Positions 30,609 to 40,179 of a DNA stretch of 64,000 nt are shown piece by piece; positions within the stretch are counted from its first letter, which is position 1; each line of letters opens with the position of its first letter. The notes under the pieces are model-generated. The model searched no databases. It worked only from the letters and a program-made list of their open reading frames with translations, and was not told where the DNA came from. Source of the stretch: Aquilaria yunnanensis (Eukaryota; Streptophyta; Magnoliopsida; Malvales; Thymelaeaceae). Location: assembly GCA_039654915.1 (NCBI GenBank), contig CM077595.1, positions 44,175,501 through 44,239,500 of the forward strand, written 5' to 3'. The translations under genes and the position numbers were made by a program.

Positions 30609-31595
30609 TGATGCGAACCCCGATGGTATAAAGACCATGAAACTTGCCTAAGATATTTTTCAAGCTCCACAGGACATCAAAGAGACTGGGTTTGAAGACC
30701 CCCACCCCTAATCAACCTGTGACTAGAAACGAGAAGTATAGAACTCCAAGAACACATGCACACTTGTGCACCAAGGCAGTCCGCCAAGAACCAAAGAGAA
30801 AACCTCTCCAAAGAGCAATATTATTTCGGCAATAATCTATGTCTTTACATCCAGAATATGTGCCTTTATATAGGCCTAAACTAGGGTTAAAAGCTGGGCA
30901 AAATTCGCAGCCTAAATCCCTTAGGAATCCTAGATACAAAGACATAGGAAATCCTAGTCAAATTAGGACTCTAATTCCTAGTTTGAACAAGTTTAATAAA
31001 TGCAGCGTATTCCACTTGCCCAAAACGATTTAAAACTATTCCATAGCCTAAATAACTTCCTAAATAATGTATCTAAATAGGATTTGAACGAAAATAAAAT
31101 ATAAATACAAGATTAAACCCGAAAACTCCCAAATAGACTTTTTGGGTGCATTTTGGGCACTTTAAGGTTCTCTCTTGTATCTTCAGCTCCAAGCTTGAAT
31201 CTTTGAGTTCCAATGGCATGAATCTTCATCTTAGATGTGTTAATGAAGGTCTAGAAAGTTAGAGCTCAAAAATCCAGCTTGTGGACACAAAATGCATCAA
31301 GAACGCTTAAGGTGGCTCAAATGGTGCACTTTGAGTGGTGTCCTTGGTGTCCTTGTTTTGTGACTTATCTAAGCACTCCAGAACTGAGTACCAAGCATAT
31401 TCATCATGTCCATATTGTGTCTCAAAATTTCCAGCAGCTCCTTGTGAAGTTTCATGTCCATTCTCCATGAAGAAACTTGAAACAAAGCCTTGTAGTGCAC
31501 TTGAGAGCTCCTTAGCTTTCTTCCTTGTCATAGGCCCACTAGAAACCTTCAATGGGTCCTTGCCTTCTCCATGTGTGCCTTCCTTGATCATATCA
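30609..31595 (-). repeat. 5' LTR of H (987 bp)
   Basis: Partner of 24153-25139. TTTATATA at 30865-30872 gives TATATAAA on the minus strand, a plausible promoter. Confidence 0.95.
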
Positions 31596-31600
31596 CTCTT

Positions 31601-33052
31601 TGGCCCCAAAGCCGAAGAAGACAAAGGATGACCATCTTCCCCCTCCGCCCGATGTCGATGTGGAGGTGCTGGACGCAACCCCTGTTCACACCGACCCCCC
31701 TTCGAAGCCGGCAATCTGCTCAACTCCCCTTAGTCCTAATACTGCAGCGGAGACCTTGAGGAACTCGGTTGGGGGATTTTTGGCCAATGAGCTTGAGAAG
31801 CGCCGAAAGAGAACAGGCAAGCACATTCCCATCGAGGTCCTCGAGGTCAGTGACTCCGAGGGAGATGATGCCGAGCTACCACCAGGTTTGTCCCTTAGCC
31901 ATTCTTCTATGAGCTTGGTAATTTTTGGTATTTTAGATCTTATAGATGAATGGCTAAGGGATAATGTCTTGATGGAACTTCGGCGTGATTTTGCAGGCGA
32001 GGAAGTACAGGCTCCCTGGGTGGAGGATCACGCCCGAAAAGGGGCCCTTTGGGACACCAAAATCCCAAGGAAGAAGGTTTCGATGGAGCCCTTCTGGACT
32101 TTCACGGAGGACATGAACTTGTTCTTCGAGGATAGCCAGAAGATGGCTCCATAGATGGTAGAGGGCGTCATCACACACGTAACTTTTCAGTCCCTGACTG
32201 AGGAATGTCCGAACGAGGAGATCCTTGCCGCAAGGATGAGTGAGCAGGCTGCCCAGGTAAACCCCCACCTTTTAATACTTAGTAATTTTTTGAGCTGTTG
32301 TTGCCCTTTGTTCCTTTTCCGGGGTCTTTCCTTTTGTAGCTCTTCACATATACTGGGTAGTTCTGAGCTTAGGCAGCCAAACAATCTTCATTCTGAAGTC
32401 AGTCTGAGGAGTCCTTGGAAAAAGACAAGGAACTCTTGGCTAGCTCTACCGTTAGGTACGGCGAGCTTAATAAAATAGCCAATGAGGATCTGGCTAACGT
32501 TCAGGATGAGATGCTCAAAAGCCAGTGGGAGCTCATTCAAGACTTCTCTGCGAAGATGTCAGACCTTGGTACGAGGGTGATAGCTCTAACTTCGGCTAAT
32601 GAGGTATTACAAAAGGAGAAGGAAGACACCGCTGCTAAAGTTGCAAAGGCATTCGACCTCAACTCCAAACTTCAAGCCGAGGCCGATAAGCTAAAGAAGG
32701 AGGGAAAGAAGAAGAAGAAAAAGTTGGAGAAGGAGGTCGTGGAGCCCAGGAAAGAACTGGCGATTTGGACGCGGAGAAGGCTAAGTCCGACCAGGCAACA
32801 AAGAGGTCTTATTAGGATGGTTTTTGCCTGGTCCGTCACCAAGTTCTATCCAGATTTCCCGACCTTGACCTCTCCTTTTTGGTGGCCCTAGACATCCCCG
32901 AAGGACTATCTTGGTAATGGTCAAGGGCCTAGTTCCTTAATCTTCCTGCTATCCCTCCTTCGGCACTTGGCATTGCTGCCACGGAAAGAGACTCCGAGGG
33001 TGAAGATGCCAAAGATGCCGAGGAGCTGGCAGATGCCCAGGACCCCAAATAG
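31601..33052 (+). pseudogene. BC antisense gene, exon 2 remainder to stop
   Basis: Continues exon 2 (Pro/Lys-rich, then STPLSPNTAAETLR and an acidic stretch) to 31885. A GT...AG segment 31886-31996 of 111 bases could be intron 2 but has no stop and stays in frame. Exon 3 (31997-32255) has EPFWTFTEDMN and a TAG at 32152-32154. Exon 4 begins after TAG 32337-32339 and soon hits stops, but still shows a Lys/Glu coiled coil and ends at TAG 33050-33052. Same gene family as D and E; decayed. Confidence 0.75.
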
Positions 33053-33915
33053 GCCTCCTTTTTCTTCTTTTCCTTTTATAATCCATCCTTTTTACTTTTA
33101 TCACAGTGTTAATGAAATTTCACTTTTCTTTAAAATTTTGGCTAAGTTCCTTAATGGACTATCTTTGGAGCCGAAGGGTGTCGTGGCCATATTCGGTCAG
33201 TACCCCATCGAAAAAACATCACCCTCTGCGGAACCTAACCTATGTTCAAATCAGTCAACTTCCTTTTATGCCAATCAGGTTCAATTAACGTCTTTCAAAC
33301 AAAGTTACCCTTTGGTCATGCCCACATTTGGACCACCCTCTTCAGTGTTCTTAGCATCATTTTTTTTTAGAAAATTTTTCCAAGTTCTAGTCATGCATTT
33401 TTGGGAAACTCCCCTTCGAGAACCATGTTCGGCCGAAGGAAATATTCATCTTCGGAAGTAACCATATTTAGTTATACCTCTGTTTTTGCACGACTTTCTA
33501 CTTGAAATCTTTTCTAAGTGTGCAATTAGGCACTTTGGGGGATGAGCACCTTCGGTCATCATTCGTCGAACGCAACTATGTTCGGTTGGGCATCTTAAGC
33601 ACAACTTAACCTCAGTGCCGTAGTTTACCGCTTTTTTCACTAACTATGCTCAGTTGGCATAATTTAGCAAAGACTGACCATTTCTACGAGTTTACCCCTT
33701 TGGCGTGACCATGTTCGGTCTACCTCCTCGGAGTAGGGCATTTTTTATTCTCTTGTTCAGAGGTGAACATGTTCAGTCAAATATGCCTTTGGTAAAAAAT
33801 GGAAATAGTTTCACACAAGCATTTTCGGAAAGAACCTAATTCGGTTTTTACACCATATTCGGCCAGTCACCCTTTGGGGAGAATTGTAGAAATTTTTCCA
33901 AGGAAAAATTTCAAA
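33053..33915. repeat. BC spacer with dispersed CCATGTTCGG motifs
   Basis: Between the antisense gene and integrase remnant, words such as GGCCATATTCGGTC, AACCATGTTCGGCC, AACTATGTTCGGTT and GACCATGTTCGGTC recur roughly every 40-100 bases, each next to a GG(C/T)C or ACC partner. It is the BC counterpart of the arrays in A, D, E and X, but with a different motif. No gene is seen. Confidence 0.55.
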
Positions 33916-34786
33916 GTGTAGAATTTTTACAAAGAATCTGAATGCCATGTATTTTTCAACTTTCCTCCTTCGGCATCACCGAGCTTGTAGACTCCACGAC
34001 AAACTTCCTCGAGGACCAAATAGGGTCCATCCCAATTTGCTCGGAGTACTACATGGGATGGTCTTCGTTCTTCAAACTCAGCTCTTTGGAGGATGAGGTC
34101 CCCTTTTTTGATCCCTTTTCATTTGACATGCAAGTTTATAGCAACGGGCTACTCTTTGTTAAAAGGCTTTTCTTCTAAGTTCTGCCATTTCTCTATGCTC
34201 GTCAATTAGGTCTAATTTTGTCCTTAATTCGAGGTTATTCCCTTCTTCATCGAACACCTGAATCCTCAAGGAGGGCTTTATGACCTCAACAGGGATAATG
34301 GCCCCCGTACCGAACACGAGTAAGAAGGGTGTTTCACCCGTGGCCCTTCTCGGAGTGGTACGGTAGCTCAACAGCACGCTCGGAAGCTCTCTTGGTCATT
34401 TTCACTTTGTTTCTTTCAACCTCCTTTTCAGACAATCTTTTATAGTTCTATTGGACACTTCAACTTGTCCATTCCTCTGAGGATGGGCCACCTGGGCGAA
34501 ATGCATTTTAATTCTGAGGTCAGTTATGAATTCCTAGAACCCTTTATGAGTAAATTGGGATCCATTATCTGCTACTATTACCCTTGGTATGCCAAATCTG
34601 CATATGATGTTTGTCCAGACAAACCTCTGTATTTCCTTCACCGAGATTGTCACTAAAGGCTCTACCTCGGTCCACTTGGTGAAATAATCTACTGCAACTA
34701 TGCAGAACTTCACTCCTCCTGGGGCTGTTGGGAGAGGTCCAATAAGGTCAATACCCCATACAGCGAATGGGTAAGGGTAGTGAGTT
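33916..34786 (-). pseudogene. Integrase core and C-terminus remnant of BC
   Basis: The minus strand encodes YPFAVWGIDLIGPLPTAPGG (first catalytic Asp), VADNGSQF (second), HPQRNGQVEVSNR (Glu) and the tail to FYT, with TAG/TAA stops after KGF, ETK and RKAF. Just upstream of the first motif the sequence jumps straight to the PBS, so gag, protease, RT, RNase H and the integrase zinc finger were removed by one deletion at about 34784. Confidence 0.85.
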
Positions 34787-34802
34787 CCCACAGAGGGCGC
34801 CT
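34785..34802 (-). promoter_or_regulatory. Primer binding site of BC
   Basis: Minus strand AGGCGCCCTCTGTGGGAA, two bases from the LTR, a mutated version of the D site. Confidence 0.65.
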
Positions 34803-34804
34803 AA

Positions 34805-35722
34805 TGATGCCCGTTGGCATCCTCATTGTGTGACATAGTGTCTTGAAGTAGGGACTTTTGGTATGAAGGCATCTGAATGAGAGACTTTTGATATGAGGGT
34901 GGTTGCAGGACTCAGAAAAACAAGGGTTAGAGACTCCCCGGAATGTGTTTCCAGGTGAGGAGCCTCCAACGCCCAAGTCAATATTTGGGGAATAAGAAGC
35001 AGAAAGGGGAGTGCAAAAAGTAGAGAGAGTCCCCCCTTTGCCAAGGTTGTTCGCAAGTATTTTTAGAAGGGCATAGGGGAGAGGCCGTTTGACACAGCTC
35101 GCTCAGATTATGACACGTGTATGGTCAGATATGGTCTATACCTTCAGAGATAGGTATCTCCTGCTGGCCGCAGGCCATTCTGGCCAGAGGTCAAGGGCAT
35201 GTGGGAGGTCTTTGCATCAGGGGCGTCTGCGAGGTCTCTATGTCAAAGGCTCCCCAACCGTTTTTGTCATATCTTCGTGATACCACTTCGGGGAATGAGA
35301 CCCCTTTGGCATGTAAGACTTCTTTAGAATAAGAGGTCCCCTTCGGCCCGATATTACGACCGAGGGCTATTAGATGAAGCTCTTAGGGGAAGTGGGGCAC
35401 CTTCGGTAGATGTTATTCCTCACTGAGGAGGGTGATATCCTTTTCTGAACATGGTGGGTTCACCATTCTGAGGGTGGTAGTGCACAACCATTCTGAGGTC
35501 AGTCCTGCTACTCCCCGAGGGCATTGGTGGGTCACCCAGGTCAGGGCTTGGTACCACCGAGGGTGTTTCCTGACTGGTTGGTTAGGTGATCAAGGATAGT
35601 GCGGGGCCCCTCTTTCTCGAGGTTGGTTACTCATCCTTTCCGAGGGTGGTGCTGGTCTTCCCTGAGGGTGGTGCTCATTAGACAACTTGGGAATTCTAGG
35701 TGTAATAGCCCTTTGGCTATCA
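34805..35722 (-). repeat. 5' LTR of BC (918 bp)
   Basis: TGATGCCC...GGCTATCA on the plus strand; partner of 10702-11582 with indels. Its TATA position is degraded (TATTTTTA near 35059). Confidence 0.88.
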
Positions 35723-35727
35723 CTCCC

Positions 35728-36127
35728 GGATCCCTAAGGAAGCAGAGAGTAAAATCCCCCCTTCAAGATATGATGAAGCTTATATTATTGGAGAAAGAAG
35801 ATAAAGTTGAGGACAATTTTGAAAACTCCACACATGCACAGGAAGGCATTGAATTAGGCATATGAGTTCGGGGGCATCTGATTGACAGCTATGCCATGAA
35901 AATGGCAAAAGTCTGAAAGCACCTTCGGTGGGGGGTACTGAAGACCCACCTTCAATTGTGCTCTGAAGACAGTAATCTCCTTTGGACGAGGAAGGTAGCT
36001 CCGTTCATTACAACTAGGTAGCCTAACTTGAGTAAGAAGGAAGAAAAAATTTGAGTCTCCACTTCGCCAACTTCTCCGAAGTCACATAGCTCAAATGATA
36101 GTTTCGAGGAAGCCAACTCTCAAGAAA
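35728..36127 (-). pseudogene. X antisense gene, N-terminal domain fragment of exon 1
   Basis: Minus strand from 36127: ESWLP, then EKLAKWRLKFFLPSYS, FHFHGIAVNQ-like residues and KGGFY, ending at GGATCCGGGA exactly where BC inserted. Frameshifts occur. It joins 10701 downward (GGGAG + AAAAAAATTAC), the next codons of the same domain. The upstream side is cut by the solo LTR at 36133. Confidence 0.75.
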
Positions 36128-38545
36128 AGCTTTTGTTACCACCTCACAAAATGAGAGAATTACAAGTGTGTCATAATGGCTAAAAACCATTATATTGTGT
36201 AATGTTCACCACAGTGATTGAAGTGTGGGGGGTAAAAGGCATGATCAACACCTCCTTAAAAGTGTTCCAAGTTGCTAACTTGGTCCCCATGAAAAGGCTA
36301 AAGGATTGCTTGCCTGTCAAGCAACCTATGGACTTTTTTGTAAGGTTTTGGAAATTCAAGTACTCAATTGCAAAACTCTCAAGAAAAAGACTTGGAGAGT
36401 TATGGGAAGGATATAAATGGTATGAAAGTGCTATTGGAGGACCAAATTACTCATGGAAGACAAGTTTGGACAAAGGAAACACTAAAGGCAATAAGGACCT
36501 AAATGTCCTAGTGTAAACCTTAAGGTGTTCAAGCTTTTGACTTAAGTCTAAGGGTGGAATCGTGCGGTTATCCCACCATGGGGCAGGCAGTCAAGACTTG
36601 ATAATTAGTCAAAAATGTTGGGCACATGTGTACCAATGAGTTTAAGACAAAGAAACCATAATTAGTGAGAAAGAAAATGACATAAAGCAAGGTTAAGCTT
36701 GTTAAGTGTGTTTTGTGCCCTTAAGCTGATTTAAGGCCATTTAACTAGCCAAATCACTTATCCCTCTCTCATTTTCATCCTCTCCTAGCCCAAGAACACA
36801 GCCATACTTCCTCCATAGCCACCACACCTTTGAACTTGCAATTGATTAAAATTGAAGGCAAAAGGAAGCAATTGGAAGCAAACTAGAGCTATTGCTTGAG
36901 TACTTCAAGGATTAAGCTTCAAATTCGGCCTACTAACTTTGGTAAGGGTTCTCTTGCTCTCATGGGTTGTTTTTTGTATTTTCAAGCAACCATGGAGCTA
37001 GGGCTAAGCTTGGAAGAGAGCCATGATCTTGATGAACCAAGCTTAGTGAGGGGAGTGCACTTATTGAAGGTTTTGTGACCTAGTGTAAAGTGCACAGTGA
37101 TGGCAGTAAAATGAGGGTTTCTAGAGCCCAAAGTTAGTACTAACTAGTGTTAAAATACTCCTAAGACTAAGCATTAGCTTGAGGAGGGCTGCCATAATGA
37201 TTTGGTTATGTTTATTATGTGTTTTATGGACTAACCTATGGTATATGTTGCTGCCACATTTCATGTGTTTGTTGTTTGTGTTTGGCTGCTGCATTTGGTT
37301 GCTATATCTTGTATATATGCATTGTGGTTTTTGTGTTTTAGTTTCTTTGGATGCAGGTTTTGATAAGGGTCACATTGCCTACTGAATCCAAGTGTTACCC
37401 TTACTAAGTTTCTCAATGAAACTTACTCCCCTCAATTTTGTCATTTAAGGTCTAGTTGAAAGATCACCTTCAAACTAACTATTGTGGTTTGAGTTTTAAT
37501 CTAAAATTTTAGGTACATGAAACTCCATAGGTTTAGTTATGATCTAGAAAGTTTTGTGATTTTAGGAGCACATTTTTTTTTTAATGCTGGTAATTATTGT
37601 GTTGTGCAGCAGCTGTCTAGCATCCTGTTCTGGACTCCATTGTGTCTCAAGTACTCCTATAGCCTAGGGTGTGTATTTAGTTGAGTTAAGACCATATTGT
37701 ACTGAATCTATGCATGTACATGTAGTGTATGTAAAATGAGACAAGTATGTGAGCATTTGAGTAATGTTTTGGCTATGTAAGTGATGTGGGGCAAAGCTGC
37801 CTAAGTGTGAATGATGGGCTGCTTACTTGTAAATTCTATTTTGGCCACATAAAGTCGTTAAAAGAAAGGGAATTTAATTCCTATGTGTAATGGACATATA
37901 TAGGATAGTCTTGGAGGGCTTTCCCCTTGCGAATGAAGTGTTTGCATGGTTTGGAAAAATTGTATGGCCAAAATGGTCCAAAAGTTGCCAGAATTTTGAC
38001 TCTGGACCTAAAGTTTAATTTCTCCCTGTGTAGAAGGAATCTTGGTACAAAATTTTGAACACACCTATAGGACATCTAGAGGGTTAATTGGATTTAGAGC
38101 CCTGTAGCCAAAGATATGATGTTGCAAAGCTGGCTGAGTTACTATTCATTTAGTCAGAATTTTGTAACCAACTTAAAAAATCCATAACTTGGTCCATAGG
38201 TGGGCTATTGATGTAAAACAAAATTCCTTGGTTTGCTCTAAGTATCTAGTTGATAATGGAGCAAAGAAAACAAGGGGGATGTATCTAGAATGATACAGTT
38301 TATTAGTGGAAATTACTGGTGCAGTAGGTGGTCACTGGAACTTAACAAGATTGCCTAATGTGTGGAAGCCAAAACTAAGACTTGTGCTAGTGTTTTCCAT
38401 CTTAGCTGCCATAGTGTGCATAAATGTAAATATGTTTGTTATCGTTAGACCAATATTAATGTATTTACATATTGCTCAAGAGGGTCACTTGAGTATGTAC
38501 ACTAGGGGTGATGTTTTGATGACCTACAGGACACACCAAACGTGG

Positions 38546-39404
38546 TGATGCCCAGGGGCTTCATCGTTGGTAGTCATGGTGACTGATGGAGGGACTCCCT
38601 GAAAGGAAGAAAGCCTGGTGGCCGGTTTGCCCAAGGGAGAGTGCCTGAGATGTTCAGAAAATGTGGGTTAGGAGGTCCCCGGGGTGTTTTTCCGGGGAGG
38701 AGCCTCCGACGCCCAAGTCAGTGGTGCTGAGAGAAGGTAGAGGAAATACCACTGAGGGGTTCAGTGAACTCGCCAGGTCGTATTTTCTCAGAGTGAGGAG
38801 TCAGGATATTTGCCAGCCGTTTGCCAGGGTGTATTCCCTGGTATTTATAGAGGTGTCCAGCCCGTTCAGATCGTGACACGTGTTCGGTCGGATGTTCTCT
38901 GAATGTCTGGGCGTAGAGGACAAGTAGCTGGTGGCAAGCTTCCTTGAGCCTTGACCCGAGACGGGCCATGATGTGACTTTGTTGGCGTCGGCATGTCAGA
39001 GCACCGTTTGAGGCGGCTTGTGACGTTTGTGGGCAACATGTCAGAGGCTTCCTTAAATGCTCCTGCCGTACTCCCGAGGTCCATGGGTGAGGTCGTCCTC
39101 TAGTACGGACCGTGCCACTTTGGGAAACATGCCCCTAGTTTTGGGGTTCCCAGATGCAGGGAGTTCTGCCTTCGGGAAGATCATGTTCGACCCGCCCTAG
39201 CCGGTGCCACTTTTCTGAAGGTGGTCTGTTTACTACATCGGGGGGGCTAATAGTATCCTCAGGTTCCCTGGCGGGCCGAGCTCGGGCTCTTCGGCTTTTC
39301 TCCGAGGTGTGTGATCCCACCTTTTTCCAGGTAGCGCCAGATCTCCTGGCCATTCTGGTGGCAGGGAGTTCGGCCAGGTGGAGGCGATAGTCCTTCGGCT
39401 ATCA
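38546..39404 (-). repeat. 3' LTR of E (859 bp)
   Basis: TGATGCCC...GGCTATCA on the plus strand; partner at 48560-49419. Confidence 0.95.
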
Positions 39405-39416
39405 CATGCCCCCCTT
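39405..39416 (-). promoter_or_regulatory. Polypurine tract of E
   Basis: Minus strand GAAGGGGGGCATG next to the 3' LTR. Confidence 0.85.
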
Positions 39417-39490
39417 CAGAAAGCCGAAGTGAAGACTTCGGTTTTGTTTTCTTTCCGAGGATGTTCTTTGGGAGTCTATAGAGAGTAACA

Positions 39491-39650
39491 CCTGTGTCGA
39501 AGGTACACCTCTTGCCCAAAGGTGTGGGCTGCTCGGCCTTGGCCTGTTTTTTGGTGTCTCCGAGGCAAAGCCTGTGCCGAAGATACACCTCTTGCCCGAA
39601 GGTATGGGCTGTTCGGCCATAGCCCGTTTTTTGGTGTCTTCGAGGCAACC
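39491..39650 (+). repeat. Two-copy 80-bp direct repeat upstream of the E antisense gene
   Basis: Units at 39491-39570 and 39571-39650, beginning CCTGTGTCGAAGG and CCTGTGCCGAAGA, both with TACACCTCTTGCCC and TTTTTTGGTGTC. Also present in D (81-bp period). Could be an upstream activating region of the antisense gene. Confidence 0.75.
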
Positions 39651-39912
39651 TGCTTCTTTGCTTTTGTAGGTCTGTGCAGTGTCGCGTCTGATGGCCAAGC
39701 GCGTCAGTCTGAGCGATGCGTCCCAGTTTTTTAGGGATGTCAGAAGACGTGTCCCCTATTTTGGCACGGCGGTTGACACGTGGCACACTGTCATTGGAGG
39801 AGGGTCGCGTCGTTTACAGAGAGTGCATCTTTTCAGGCACAGAGTGCAGTTACGGCGACGGTTCGCCTTCAATGGGCACTTATGACGTCATTTCGGTTAC
39901 CCACCCTTGGCC

Positions 39913-39920
39913 TATAAATA
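39913..39920 (+). promoter_or_regulatory. TATA box of the E antisense gene
   Basis: TATAAATA in the context GGCCTATAAATAGCCCAT, identical to D, 260 bases before ATG 40180. Confidence 0.65.
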
Positions 39921-40179
39921 GCCCATTTCGTCATAAGTCCTTTTTGCTTTTGCTTCTGCTCTTTCCCTGCTTGTCCTTTTCTCTGCGCTTTCTCTTGCTT
40001 TTGCGGCGGAGCTGTTTTAACAGAGCTTTTTCTGGCAACCTTTTACGACGGCGACCTCCGATTTTGGCAAGTTTTTTGGTGGGTTTTTTCTTTCCAGAGT
40101 ATTTTGATACCTCTGTTTTTTCAAGTTTTTGCCGGAAGTTGTTTTCTTGCCTTTTTTTGAACTCATTTTTCTGTTCAAA

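Larger units (their letters stand above)
24153..31595 (-). mobile_element. Element H: complete chromovirus (7,443 bp), probably CRM clade, TSD CTCTT
   Basis: LTRs of 987 bp each (24153-25139 and 30609-31595) flanked by CTCTT at 24148-24152 and 31596-31600. On the minus strand: 5' LTR, PBS matching initiator tRNA-Met, about 1 kb leader, gag-protease, RT-RNaseH-integrase whose C-terminus runs into the 3' LTR. About 15 differences between the LTRs (1.5%) make it the youngest datable insertion. Gag sequence style and the pol/LTR overlap suggest the CRM (centromeric) clade; I have no alignment to prove it. Confidence 0.93.
10702..35722 (-). mobile_element. Element BC: Tat-like element, gag-RT deleted, carrying nested D and H
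   Basis: The LTRs at 10702-11582 and 34805-35722 are flanked by the direct repeat CTCCC (10697-10701 and 35723-35727), so both LTRs belong to one insertion although 24 kb apart. Removing D (11966-22815) and H (24153-31595) leaves about 6.7 kb: 3' LTR, PPT, antisense gene, spacer, a fragment of integrase, PBS and 5' LTR. Gag, protease, RT, both RNase H domains and the integrase N-terminus are missing. It belongs to a subfamily distinct from A/D/E/F and closer to X. Confidence 0.85.

Noticed and set aside
33160..33880. Regularly spaced CCATGTTCGG words as a CRISPR-like array
   Set aside because: Repeats are about 10-14 bases, variable, unevenly spaced, in a plant genome and without cas genes.
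36896..37385. Short plus-strand ORFs that might be a host gene
   Set aside because: They are 60-70 codons, low complexity, without recognisable motifs, and lie inside the probable solo LTR.
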